Source of the DNA: an uncultured Muribaculaceae bacterium | GTDB lineage: Bacteria > Bacteroidota > Bacteroidia > Bacteroidales > Muribaculaceae | Length of the DNA: 64,000 nt | NCBI GenBank assembly: GCA_910579185.1 | Contig: CAJTTG010000003.1 | Span: 1 to 64,000 of the forward strand | Reading direction: 5' to 3' | Shown: positions 51,075-60,173 of the stretch, piece by piece | Layout: each line of letters starts with the position of its first letter | Position numbering within the stretch: position 1 is the first letter of the stretch | Position numbers and translations under genes: made by a program | Notes under the pieces: model-generated | The model's input: the letters and a program-made list of their open reading frames with translations, nothing else | Database searches by the model: none | What the model was told of the DNA's origin: nothing

Positions 51075-51637
51075 TGAAACAGGAGTGGAAACCGGGAACA
51101 ATGGTCTATCCGCTGCCGGCGGTGCTCGTGACATGCGGCACTGCGGAGCGTAGCAATATGCTGACGGTGGCGTGGACCGGTACGGTATGCACAGATCCGG
51201 CCATGCTCTATATCTCTGTGCGTCCCGAACGTCATTCCTATGCCTTGATAAAGGAAAATATGGAGTTTACCGTCAATCTGACCACTGAGAGCATGGCACG
51301 TGCCGTTGATTGGGCCGGCGTAAGATCCGGACGTGATTACGATAAATGGGCTGAGACAGGGCTGACTCCGGAACCGGGACATAAGGTGGCCTGTCCGGCT
51401 ATCGCCGAATCGCCGCTGAGCATCGAATGCCGTGTGCGCGAGATTGTGAGCCTCGGTAGCCACGACATGTTTCTGGCCGAGGTCCTCTGTGTGTTGGCCG
51501 ATGAATCTCTGATGGATCCGGAAACCGGTGCTTTCCAGCTCGGTAAGGCCGGACTGATCAATTATGCCCATGGCAACTACTATGCCCAGGGCGAACATAT
51601 AGGACGCTTCGGATGGAGTGTGAAAAAGAAAAAATAA
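51074..51637 (+). CDS. Flavin reductase-like FMN-binding protein (187 aa)
   Basis: The protein is of the flavin reductase/FMN-binding split-barrel family: LPAVLVTCGTAERSNMLTVAWTGTVCTDPAMLYISVRPERHSYALIKE followed by EFTVNLTTESMA. It lies in the pyrBI transcript with a 1-nt overlap. Members reduce flavins or bind FMN as part of small redox systems; the physiological substrate here is unknown. Confidence 0.85.
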   Translation: MKQEWKPGTMVYPLPAVLVTCGTAERSNMLTVAWTGTVCTDPAMLYISVRPERHSYALIKENMEFTVNLTTESMARAVDWAGVRSGRDYDKWAETGLTPEPGHKVACPAIAESPLSIECRVREIVSLGSHDMFLAEVLCVLADESLMDPETGAFQLGKAGLINYAHGNYYAQGEHIGRFGWSVKKKK

Positions 51638-51667
51638 ATATCCAACATTATAACACATAAGTATTTT

Positions 51668-52948
51668 ATGCAAACTGATAATCAGATCTTCCAGTTAATT
51701 GACCGTGAGTATCAACGCCAGAAAAAAGGTATCGAGCTGATCGCCTCCGAAAACTTCGTAAGCGAAGAAGTGATGCGTGCTATGGGCTCTTGCCTGACAA
51801 ACAAATATGCTGAAGGCTATCCCGGCCACCGTTACTATGGCGGCTGTCAGGTGGTGGACGAAGTTGAGCAGCTGGCAATCGACCGCGTAAAGGAGCTGTT
51901 CGGTGCCGCTTATGCCAATGTGCAGCCCCACTCCGGCGCACAGGCCAATATGGCTGTGTTCATGGCTTGTATGAAACCGGGCGACAAGTTCCTCGGCCTC
52001 AATCTTGCTCATGGCGGACACCTCTCCCATGGTAGCCCTGTCAATTTCTCCGGTCTTGTTTTCCATGCGCTGGAATACAATGTCGATGCGGAAACCGGAC
52101 TGGTTGACTATGACCAGATGGAGGAAGTGGCTCGCCGCGAACGTCCGAAACTGATTATCGGTGGTGCCAGTGCTTATTCCCGTGAGTGGGACTATGCCCG
52201 TATGCGCCGTCTGGCCGATGAGATCGGTGCTATCTTCATGGTCGATATGGCTCACCCTGCCGGTATGATCGCAGCAGGATTGCTCGATAACCCTGTCAAG
52301 TATGCCCATATCGTGACATCCACAACCCACAAGACTCTGCGCGGTCCCCGTGGCGGTATCATTCTGATGGGTGAGGATTTCGAAAATCCGTGGGGCAAGA
52401 CAACTCCCAAGGGCGTTGTGCGCATGATGTCGTCGTTGCTCGACTCTGCCGTGTTCCCCGGTGTGCAGGGAGGTCCGCTTGAACATGTAATAGCCGGCAA
52501 GGCTGTCGCTTTCGGCGAAGCTCTCCAGCCTCAGTATCGCGAATACCAGCAGCAGGTGAAGAAAAACGCCGCTGTAATGGCACAGGCTCTCATGGATAAG
52601 GGCTACAAGATTGTCTCAAACGGTACGGACAACCATTGTATCCTCGTCGATCTACGCACCAAATTCCCCGATCTTACCGGTAAGGTGGCTGAGCGTGTGC
52701 TCGTCGAGGCCGACATCACTGCCAACAAGAACATGGTGCCCTTCGATTCACGCTCTCCGTTCCAGACCTCAGGTATCCGTCTCGGAACTCCGGCCATCAC
52801 CACCCGTGGTGCCAAGGAGGATCTTATGGGCGAGATTGTGGAGATGATCGACATGGTACTCGCAAATCCTGAATCTCCCGAGACCATCGCGGCCGTTCGC
52901 GAGAAGGTCAACCGCACAATGGAGGCATATCCAATGTTCGCATATTGA
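51668..52948 (+). CDS. glyA: Serine hydroxymethyltransferase
   Basis: GlyA converts serine and tetrahydrofolate to glycine and methylene-tetrahydrofolate. The 426-aa PLP enzyme has IELIASENFVSEEV, YAEGYPGHRYYGGC, ANVQPHSGAQANMAVF and the PLP Lys222 in TSTTHKTLRGPRGG. GIRLGTPAITTRG is also conserved. It follows the flavin reductase-like gene by 30 nt and precedes the sulfatase by 24 nt. Confidence 0.97.
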   Translation: MQTDNQIFQLIDREYQRQKKGIELIASENFVSEEVMRAMGSCLTNKYAEGYPGHRYYGGCQVVDEVEQLAIDRVKELFGAAYANVQPHSGAQANMAVFMACMKPGDKFLGLNLAHGGHLSHGSPVNFSGLVFHALEYNVDAETGLVDYDQMEEVARRERPKLIIGGASAYSREWDYARMRRLADEIGAIFMVDMAHPAGMIAAGLLDNPVKYAHIVTSTTHKTLRGPRGGIILMGEDFENPWGKTTPKGVVRMMSSLLDSAVFPGVQGGPLEHVIAGKAVAFGEALQPQYREYQQQVKKNAAVMAQALMDKGYKIVSNGTDNHCILVDLRTKFPDLTGKVAERVLVEADITANKNMVPFDSRSPFQTSGIRLGTPAITTRGAKEDLMGEIVEMIDMVLANPESPETIAAVREKVNRTMEAYPMFAY

Positions 52949-52972
52949 TTACCAACATTATAAAACGTATCT

Positions 52973-54517
52973 ATGCAGCTATCCTCAAAGATTTATGCTG
53001 TAGCACTGACTGCCGGAGCTTTTTCATTGGCCCCGGCAGTCAAGTCTCAGTCTCCTGCTAAACAGCAACGTCCAAACGTGATCCTCATATATGCCGACGA
53101 TCTTGGCTTCGGGGATCTTGAGTGCTATGGCGCGAAAAACGTGAAGACTCCGGCTGTAAACCGTCTTGCCTCTGAGGGCACGCGCTTCACCAATGCACAT
53201 GCCGCTGCCTCCACGAGCACCCCCTCGCGCTATGCCATGCTGACCGGACAGTATGCCTGGCGTCGCCCCGACACCGATGTGGCTCCCGGAAATGCCGGTA
53301 TGATTATCCGTCCGGAGCAGTACACAATGGCCGATATGTTCAAGAATTCCGGCTACTCAACGGCGGCTTTCGGTAAATGGCATCTCGGTCTGGGCGACAA
53401 GACCGGTGAACAGGACTGGAACGCGCCGCTGCCTTGCGGCCTGGCTGATATCGGATTTGATTACTCGTATATCATGGCGGCGACCTCGGATCGCGTGCCG
53501 TGTGTTTTCATCGAAAACGGTATGGTGGCCAATTATGATCCGTCGGCTCCAATCTATGTGGACTATGAAAAGAACTTCCCGGGAGAGCCTACAGGGCGAG
53601 ATAATCCGGAACTGCTCTATAATCTCAAGCCGAGCCATGGCCACGATATGTCGATTGTCAACGGCATCTCCCGTATTGGATATATGAAAGGCGGTGGAAA
53701 GGCTCTGTGGAAAGATGAGAATATTGCTGATTCCATCACGGAACATGCCATTGAATACATGCGTGACCATGCGTCGGACGGCAAACCGTTTTTCATGTAT
53801 GTCGCCACAAACGATGTCCATGTTCCGCGTTTCCCCCACGAACGTTTCCGTGGGAAAAATCCGATGGGGTTGCGCGGTGATGCTATCGTGCAGTTCGATT
53901 GGACCGTTGGCCGGATTCTCGACGAACTCGACAGCCTTGGTCTTGCAGAGAACACTCTCGTGATTCTTTCAAGCGACAATGGTCCCGTTGTTGATGATGG
54001 TTACGACGATGGCGCTAAAGAACTGCTGGCCGGACATTCGCCGACGGGAAACCTCCGCGGTGGAAAATACAGCGCATTTGAGGGTGGGGCACGAATCCCG
54101 ATGATTGTCCGCTGGCCGGGCAAAGTGGCCGAAGGAGAACAGTCCGACGCGCTGATATCCCAGGTGGACTGGATGCAGTCATTGGCATCGTTGATAGACG
54201 CCCGTATGCCTCTCGGTTCCGCGCCCGACAGCCGGCAGCAGCTCGACGCGCTTATAGGTGCCGACAAAGCAGGTGCGCCATGGGTGATCACGCAGGCCTA
54301 CAACAAAGCATTGACCTTCCGTACTGCCGACTGGACCTATATCGAACCATCGGCAGGGCCGGCAATTGTCCCATGGGGCACTGAGATAGAGACCGGATCG
54401 CTCAGCGAGCCTCAGCTCTATAACAATGCTTCGGATCCATTGCAGACCACCAACGTGGCTTCCTCGAACCCCGAAATCACCGCCACCCTCGCGTCACAAC
54501 TCTCCACCATCCGCTGA
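52973..54517 (+). CDS. Secreted sulfatase, S1 family, Ser-type
   Basis: The 514-aa protein has a signal peptide (VALTAGAFSLAPAVKSQ). The sulfatase core starts PNVILIYADDLGFGDLECYG (metal aspartates). The catalytic formylglycine precursor is Ser82 in STPSR, which requires an anaerobic sulfatase-maturating enzyme; none is in this window. FGKWHLG, FFMYVATNDVHVP and ILSSDNGP complete the active site. It would release sulfate from a host or dietary glycan or small sulfate ester. No SusC/D pair is near, so the substrate is open. Its 3' end overlaps the convergent methyltransferase gene by 24 nt. Confidence 0.93.
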   Translation: MQLSSKIYAVALTAGAFSLAPAVKSQSPAKQQRPNVILIYADDLGFGDLECYGAKNVKTPAVNRLASEGTRFTNAHAAASTSTPSRYAMLTGQYAWRRPDTDVAPGNAGMIIRPEQYTMADMFKNSGYSTAAFGKWHLGLGDKTGEQDWNAPLPCGLADIGFDYSYIMAATSDRVPCVFIENGMVANYDPSAPIYVDYEKNFPGEPTGRDNPELLYNLKPSHGHDMSIVNGISRIGYMKGGGKALWKDENIADSITEHAIEYMRDHASDGKPFFMYVATNDVHVPRFPHERFRGKNPMGLRGDAIVQFDWTVGRILDELDSLGLAENTLVILSSDNGPVVDDGYDDGAKELLAGHSPTGNLRGGKYSAFEGGARIPMIVRWPGKVAEGEQSDALISQVDWMQSLASLIDARMPLGSAPDSRQQLDALIGADKAGAPWVITQAYNKALTFRTADWTYIEPSAGPAIVPWGTEIETGSLSEPQLYNNASDPLQTTNVASSNPEITATLASQLSTIR

Positions 54518-55603
54518 TACCGGAGGGTGGCCGTAGGATGCCTCCTGCTCGAATACGCAGCCTTGCATCTCATTCTGCATGGTGATTGAGTATACGGACT
54601 GTACCTTCTTCTTCAACGTGTTTCTATTCGTTCCATCTGATGCTTCAAAGGCTCGCTGCATGGAGTTCGCGATGTGCCACATTAAAACCGGAGGAACAGC
54701 ATTGCCGATCGCTTTATACTGGCGTATGTCCGAAACGACGTCAAGGCGGAATGAGTCGGGAAATGATTGGATGCGTGCGGCTTCGCGGCAGGAGAAACGC
54801 CGGAACCGGTTCCCTATGCGTAGTACGGGATCTGTTGAATTCAGGCTCACCTTGGCGAGATGAGCGCTTATAGTATTACATGCCTGATCAGGATCCTGTG
54901 CTCGCCCTTTGTTCATTTTTTCACGTACAGCCATCATTCCTGCCACAGCTTTATCGCTGAAATATAATTTTTCATTGAGATCCTGTGTGGGATCGAGAAC
55001 ATCACGTAGGATTGATGTAGCCGGTATATAGTGTGAAAATTTGAAATTGTCTTCATCAACCTTATCTCTGAATCCGATTATGATGACGCGTTCCCTTTTT
55101 TGAGGAACGCCAAATCTTGATGCGTTCACAAGATAGTATTGCACCCGATACCCGGCTTCGGAAAACTCATGCAGGATCATGGGGAATGCTCTTTTATTGT
55201 TTGCCGATAGCAGCCCTTTTACATTTTCAGCAATAAAAGCGCGAGGTTTCTTTTGTTTGAGGATTCTGACCATTTCGAAGAAAAGCATTCCCCGTTCATC
55301 TTTATATCCGAGTCTTGGCGGATTCTGGGCTGATATTGAAAAAGACTGGCAGGGGAAACCACCGACGAGAATATCGAAGTCTGGAATTTCATCGGGAACA
55401 ATATCACGTACATCTCTGACTTCGCATGGGTGTGTGAAGTTGGCGTTATAGATCTGTGTGCAATATTTGTCATTGTCTACGGCATATACAATATCGAAAT
55501 TTGAACGCGGATATGATGTGCCGAGAAATCTGAAATCTCCTAAGATTCCCAGATCCATACCTCCGCAGCCGCAGAATAATGATGCTACTTTCAGTCTTGC
55601 CAT
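54494..55603 (-). CDS. C5-cytosine DNA methyltransferase (third gene of the restriction-modification operon)
   Basis: The 369-aa enzyme has the motifs in order: I VASLFCGCGGMDLG, IV GGFPCQSFS (catalytic Cys85), VI FIAENVKGLL, VIII PQKRERVIIIG, IX with RRFSCREAARIQSFPDSF and X AIGNAVPPVL. It should methylate cytosine to protect the site cut by the nuclease of the same operon. Its start overlaps the nuclease end by 13 nt. It is clearly different from the other methyltransferase at 57066. Two C5 enzymes in one system often handle the two strands of an asymmetric site. Confidence 0.93.
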   Translation of the reverse strand: MARLKVASLFCGCGGMDLGILGDFRFLGTSYPRSNFDIVYAVDNDKYCTQIYNANFTHPCEVRDVRDIVPDEIPDFDILVGGFPCQSFSISAQNPPRLGYKDERGMLFFEMVRILKQKKPRAFIAENVKGLLSANNKRAFPMILHEFSEAGYRVQYYLVNASRFGVPQKRERVIIIGFRDKVDEDNFKFSHYIPATSILRDVLDPTQDLNEKLYFSDKAVAGMMAVREKMNKGRAQDPDQACNTISAHLAKVSLNSTDPVLRIGNRFRRFSCREAARIQSFPDSFRLDVVSDIRQYKAIGNAVPPVLMWHIANSMQRAFEASDGTNRNTLKKKVQSVYSITMQNEMQGCVFEQEASYGHPPVSADGGEL

Positions 55604-57060
55604 ACCAGCAATGGTTCGGTTTTGAATTTTGATGCGTCAAAAGTTATTTCCATACCGTTGCGCGGAACTGCTTCTATCTGATCTCTTTTGTAAAGTGCTA
55701 CAGGATTTCGGAGGACATAGAGCGTTTTGTCATTCGCACTGAGCATCAGTCGATAGATGCAATAATGCTCTCGGGTAGTATTGGCTACATCCCATTCATT
55801 GGGTGACATGTGAAACCCGAATAGCTTGATCTTTTGCTTGCTGATGGTGGTCTTGACCTCGATATAGCGATGATCGCGTGTTCCGTCACCTTCAAGGCTG
55901 TCTATGTCATAACCCGGATGATATGACGGACTGTCCACGATTGCTATCCTATGTAGCATATCTTCGTAGCCAGCAAGTTTCAGGCGCATTCTTTCGTGTG
56001 AATAAATTATGGATTCTCCGATATTTCCTATATCCTTTGTGGTAGTATTGTCATTGGTGAGGATCTCAGAGATGCGTTGGTCAATTAAATCTATGATTTT
56101 TGTATCTGTAAGCAGAGCTGCCACATCTGTCTTGAATTTGTCCGGATCGAAAAGGGATTCGACATAAGTGAACCAGTCTGCTTCTACCGGTGCGAGCATG
56201 GATGGCTTCAGATTCTCTTTTCCATAGAATGGTTCGTATCCGGAAAAATATGAATTGTCGGTTACGAATGCTGATATGGAGTTCAGTTCGTTCGGCTTAA
56301 GTATGAAATAACCATCCATACGCTTTTCCAGAAGCGAGGCATATTCCATGTAATCAAGAACGTCGCCGGCATATCGGGTCACATCCCCTTTTGACCGGGG
56401 CTTTCCGGCTGAACTGAAATTACGTTTATCTGTCTTGTCAAAATATTTCAGTTTGTTACGGCGATTGTGGATAATGGTCTGAGCCACTTCCCTTGGAGTG
56501 AGCAATCCGGATGTGACTCTGAGATCATTGAATATGCAATATGTGGCTTCTTCATCGTTTATGCTCATTTCTTTGTTTTCAGCCGACATTATTTTGTTGC
56601 CTTCAAGCAATACCTGTAGAATGAATTGTGCAGGTTTGAAGCGTATGCCATTCTTAATCAATTCAATGTTGTCCTGCGTTTTTATATGTCCTCCGGGAAA
56701 CTGGAATGACAGCATGATGAATTTGAAGAATTGTGTCAGATCCTGATTCTCGTTAAGAAAATGAGCCAGCTTTGATGTTTTTGTCAGTTTTGATTTTTTA
56801 TCTTCAATATAAAAAGCGCATAATGCTGATATCTCGGTCCGCCAATTGTCTATGGTTTTCTGTGTTAGACTTGCGTTTCCCGGAAATAAGCGGATCGCAT
56901 TATTCAGAGCGGCTTTATAGGTGGCGCAATCGGAGTCCGGTGTCTTGCAGCATTCATTGGCAAAATACAGGAGCACATTTTCAATATCACCCTTGAATCT
57001 GGGGCGCACGAAATGGATCCGTAAGAAGTACTCGTCAGGAATTTTATAGAAATTGATCAT
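55591..57060 (-). CDS. Putative type II restriction endonuclease with DUF3883/PD-(D/E)xK-like domain
   Basis: The 489-aa protein ends in a DUF3883-like nuclease domain. GYDIDS gives Asp385, and YIEVKTT gives Glu401 and Lys403, forming a PD-(D/E)xK pattern. NEWDVANTTREHYCIYRL follows, as in this family. The N-terminal ~330 residues are helical and probably recognise DNA. It lies between two C5 methyltransferase genes with 5-nt spacing on one side and a 13-nt overlap on the other. This context strongly supports a restriction enzyme. The recognition site is unknown. Confidence 0.8.
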   Translation of the reverse strand: MINFYKIPDEYFLRIHFVRPRFKGDIENVLLYFANECCKTPDSDCATYKAALNNAIRLFPGNASLTQKTIDNWRTEISALCAFYIEDKKSKLTKTSKLAHFLNENQDLTQFFKFIMLSFQFPGGHIKTQDNIELIKNGIRFKPAQFILQVLLEGNKIMSAENKEMSINDEEATYCIFNDLRVTSGLLTPREVAQTIIHNRRNKLKYFDKTDKRNFSSAGKPRSKGDVTRYAGDVLDYMEYASLLEKRMDGYFILKPNELNSISAFVTDNSYFSGYEPFYGKENLKPSMLAPVEADWFTYVESLFDPDKFKTDVAALLTDTKIIDLIDQRISEILTNDNTTTKDIGNIGESIIYSHERMRLKLAGYEDMLHRIAIVDSPSYHPGYDIDSLEGDGTRDHRYIEVKTTISKQKIKLFGFHMSPNEWDVANTTREHYCIYRLMLSANDKTLYVLRNPVALYKRDQIEAVPRNGMEITFDASKFKTEPLLVWQD

Positions 57061-57065
57061 GAGAA

Positions 57066-58106
57066 TTAAAGTTGTTTAAGGAGAGATTCCGCGATGGCTT
57101 CACTTAATAGAGGGGGCACGGCGTTACCTATCTGTTTAAGCTGGCTTGTGCGGCTGCATAAAAACACAAAATCATCCGGAAATGACTGGATACGGGCGCT
57201 TTCACGGGCTGTCGGAATGCGGTTGTATGAGTAGTGGAAATGATGGCGGTGTCCTGTGTCGATTGTGAAACTCGGCTTCTCGCTGTTCAGACGTGTCCAG
57301 GCAATGTGTACTTTGCGTGTAGACTGTAATTCCGGTGGAAGATCTTTGTAGTTTCCTCCATCCGGAACCTTTGAGATTATGTCGATGGTTTTCTGATTGT
57401 GGATGGTGGGTTGATGATTGAATATCCCGGTTGAATTCTCGCGCATTAGTTTCTGATATTCAGAGTCACATTCCTTGGGATATTCGTCGCCATCGGTCAC
57501 ACCGCATTCAGGCAAATCCGATAATGCATCCTTGGCTGTTATTTTGGGCGTCTCATACGGGAGTGGGAACGAGAATTTATGACCGTTTCTGAAACCTACA
57601 AAAATCGCACGCCGCCTGTTTTGTGGGACACCGTAATCGGAGGCTGTCATAATCTTGTATTCAACCTGATAACCGATTGCTGAGAAGTCGGAGACTATGG
57701 AGTCACGTATGATGCCATTCCCGATCGATAGAATGTTAGGAACGTTCTCAAGGACAAATGCCTTGGGCTTGAAGTGATCTACGAACTCCACGAACCGTTT
57801 GTAGAGTTTGTTCCGATTGTCGTCGACAATGCGTTTCCCGGCCACTGAGAAACCTTGACATGGAGGGCCTCCGATTATTACGTCTATACGTTTGTTATCC
57901 AGAAGTCGGAGTGTATCCTTGGGGTCAAGGGTTGATAAGTCGGCTTGAAGAGTTCTGCTATGTTTATGGTTGTGGGAAAATGTCAGCAATGCATCCTTCC
58001 AGATATCAATACCAAGCAGGATATTGAATCCGGCTCGTTCAAATCCGAGCGAGAATCCGCCACAGCCACAGAAAAGGTCTATTATGTTGAGGTTGGTGGT
58101 GCTCAT
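57066..58106 (-). CDS. C5-cytosine DNA methyltransferase (first gene of the restriction-modification operon)
   Basis: The 346-aa enzyme has motif I IIDLFCGCGGFSLGF, IV GGPPCQGFSVAG (catalytic Cys83), VI FVLENVPNIL, VIII PQNRRRAIFVGF, IX ARESARIQSFPDDF and X QIGNAVPPLL. As the promoter-proximal gene it would be made before the nuclease and protect host DNA. Candidate -7 boxes (58148-58141 and 58185-58178) lie upstream and a terminator isolates it from the gene above. Confidence 0.93.
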   Translation of the reverse strand: MSTTNLNIIDLFCGCGGFSLGFERAGFNILLGIDIWKDALLTFSHNHKHSRTLQADLSTLDPKDTLRLLDNKRIDVIIGGPPCQGFSVAGKRIVDDNRNKLYKRFVEFVDHFKPKAFVLENVPNILSIGNGIIRDSIVSDFSAIGYQVEYKIMTASDYGVPQNRRRAIFVGFRNGHKFSFPLPYETPKITAKDALSDLPECGVTDGDEYPKECDSEYQKLMRENSTGIFNHQPTIHNQKTIDIISKVPDGGNYKDLPPELQSTRKVHIAWTRLNSEKPSFTIDTGHRHHFHYSYNRIPTARESARIQSFPDDFVFLCSRTSQLKQIGNAVPPLLSEAIAESLLKQL

Positions 58107-58140
58107 GGATGCTTGTTTGGGTGATTGGTGGTATTGATTG

Positions 58141-58185
58141 CAAAGTTACATAATTTTCGGGACTTTATTTTCGTCGGCAAAGATA
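58141..58185 (-). promoter_or_regulatory. Two candidate -7 boxes for the restriction-modification operon
   Basis: TAACTTTG (58148-58141) and TATCTTTG (58185-58178), both on the minus strand, fit TAnnTTTG. No TTG is seen at the usual distance for either; tandem weak promoters would suit controlled expression of a nuclease operon. Confidence 0.4.
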
Positions 58186-58264
58186 GTTCATAGTATGGGC
58201 GAGATAAACGACCTTACATGTTAAAATATGTTGTCGACTTTCCGGCCATTCTGCATAAAACAGC

Positions 58265-58300
58265 ACGGCGATGCGTCTGATTGAAAAGACGCATCGCCGT
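58265..58300 (-). terminator. Intrinsic terminator after the outer-membrane barrel gene
   Basis: A perfect 13-bp stem (58265-58277 with 58288-58300) and a 10-nt loop lie just downstream of the gene ending at 58327. On the minus strand it is followed by GCTGTTTTATG. Confidence 0.75.
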
Positions 58301-58326
58301 GGATTTTATCAAGCAAGATGGGGAGA

Positions 58327-60144
58327 TCAGAAGGAGTAGTGGGCTCCGAGCATGAGGCGCATTTCGGGACGCATGCGGTAGTTCTGCGTGGGCAGAGGCA
58401 GGGCAGCGGCTATGGACTGCACCTGAACTACGGCACCTACCGATTCGGAGATGCGGAAACGTCCGAGGAATGCGGCTTTGAATGAGGCCGTGAAGCGTGT
58501 TGTCGGATCGTTGGCCGACTCGCCCAGGCAGTGAGCCACACCGGCGTATGCTCCGACGGATCCTGAGAAATCGAAGAAGCGGTCGGGGTTGTAGCCGCAC
58601 AGTGCCGACGAAATGCTGAGAATATAGTCGCCGCCAACGGATATGTTGCGGAAATCAGTGTCGGGGTCAGAGTTGGGGAATGTCTGGGCATCGATGCCTA
58701 CACGCCATGCCGACATGGGTGAGAACCAACGTCCGTAGCCCACCTCAAGAGCATATCCGATTCCGTAGGGGCCTTTTTTGTATTTGGCCGGGCCGACGGT
58801 GGCCGTGATGAAGTTGCGTTTCTGGTCGGGAGCCTGGAACGATGCCAGATTCTCGGCATAGTCATACTGGAAGTCACCAACTGTGTAGCGCAGACCGATA
58901 TTGACCGATGACATGGGACGGCGGTCGACGATGTCATTAGTGAAGTGGCGTCCGAATATTCTAAGCTGCGGTTCAACGAATATGCCCCAGTTGGGATTGA
59001 TCTTGTAGATGGCTTTGAGTCCGGCTTCAACGGCTGGATAGAGTTTTGCACGGGCATTGTTGACGTAGATGCCGGCGATACCTGCTGTGAGGTCGAGCTC
59101 GAAATGATCTCGGATGCGGTAGCCGCTGAAAGCCGATGTGAGGTTCCATACATAGTCAAGACCGGCCATCACGAATTGATGGGGATGGGTCAGTTTGCCA
59201 TAGGTGGTTGTCAGTCTCAGACCTGACTCGGGCGAGAACCATTTGCCTATTGAATATGCGAATTCCATGTTGTGGTCATCGAAAATGGCAGATCGGCCGT
59301 CGTGTTTCTTAAGGTCGATCCATCCCACGGATACTTCGTAGAACATGTTGTCCTCAAAAGATTTGCTCTCAAACTGGTCCGAAAGCATTTTCAACACGTG
59401 GCTGTCGGGACGGCGGAAGCCGATGCCGAGCATGATGGAGGGTTCTATGCGATAGTGGAATTCCGACGGATTTTCTATTCCGTGGTGTATGCCCGGGCCG
59501 AAATAGCCGCCAATTCTTGGCTCGATGTAGGCATACATGGATTTGCTGAAGTTCCAGCGGCCCTGGAGGCCAAGGCGCACGCCGAACACGTTGTAGTTGT
59601 GGTCGCAGTGGTGGTTGAGCTGGTATTCGATACCGGCTGTCCCGATCACTTCAAATTTGCGTGAGCGGCTCTCACCACGAACCAAAGACGAGAGATTGGC
59701 CATATAGTCGGCAGATACGCCCACGTAGAACGGTTTGTGGATGCCGAGGTGATGGCTTCCGCCATTGATGCCGACGCGCCATCCGTGAACCGGAGTGGCC
59801 CAGTCGCCTATATTCAGGCCGAATTTGACGTCGGTATCCTCGAAATCAAACAGATGTTCGGGGTTGTGGTACCAACCTGTACCGGCTTCTATGGACATGA
59901 AAAGATGGTCGCCAAATTTCTTGTGCTCAAATAAACGGCTTTGGCTTGGACGTTGGAGAACATAGTCGAGGGCGTTGAAGCCTGACGAAACTGTGTCTGA
60001 TGTCACGGTTGCTGTCATTTCACCCACCGCATCATCGGCTTCGGCTGATGCGATGGTTTCCGACTGAGCCGAAACCAGTAGCGAGCATGCGGCCATCATT
60101 GTTGTTGCCGCATTGCGATATATGCTGTTGAATTTTTTCATCAT
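58327..60144 (-). CDS. Outer-membrane beta-barrel protein of unknown function (605 aa)
   Basis: The protein has a signal peptide (NAATTMMAACSLLVSAQ). Three related stretches follow in which GWRVGINGGSHHLGI, GLDYVWNLTSAFSGY and GGDYILSISSALCGYNPDRFF patterns recur. This suggests a barrel built from duplicated ~170-residue segments of alternating beta strands, each ending near MLGIGF- or LGAHYSF-type C-terminal strands. No family name is assigned. It forms an operon with the two envelope genes at 60174 and 62238. Confidence 0.75.
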   Translation of the reverse strand: MMKKFNSIYRNAATTMMAACSLLVSAQSETIASAEADDAVGEMTATVTSDTVSSGFNALDYVLQRPSQSRLFEHKKFGDHLFMSIEAGTGWYHNPEHLFDFEDTDVKFGLNIGDWATPVHGWRVGINGGSHHLGIHKPFYVGVSADYMANLSSLVRGESRSRKFEVIGTAGIEYQLNHHCDHNYNVFGVRLGLQGRWNFSKSMYAYIEPRIGGYFGPGIHHGIENPSEFHYRIEPSIMLGIGFRRPDSHVLKMLSDQFESKSFEDNMFYEVSVGWIDLKKHDGRSAIFDDHNMEFAYSIGKWFSPESGLRLTTTYGKLTHPHQFVMAGLDYVWNLTSAFSGYRIRDHFELDLTAGIAGIYVNNARAKLYPAVEAGLKAIYKINPNWGIFVEPQLRIFGRHFTNDIVDRRPMSSVNIGLRYTVGDFQYDYAENLASFQAPDQKRNFITATVGPAKYKKGPYGIGYALEVGYGRWFSPMSAWRVGIDAQTFPNSDPDTDFRNISVGGDYILSISSALCGYNPDRFFDFSGSVGAYAGVAHCLGESANDPTTRFTASFKAAFLGRFRISESVGAVVQVQSIAAALPLPTQNYRMRPEMRLMLGAHYSF

Positions 60145-60173
60145 ATATTGTCGATTATTTTGTCTGTGGGAAG

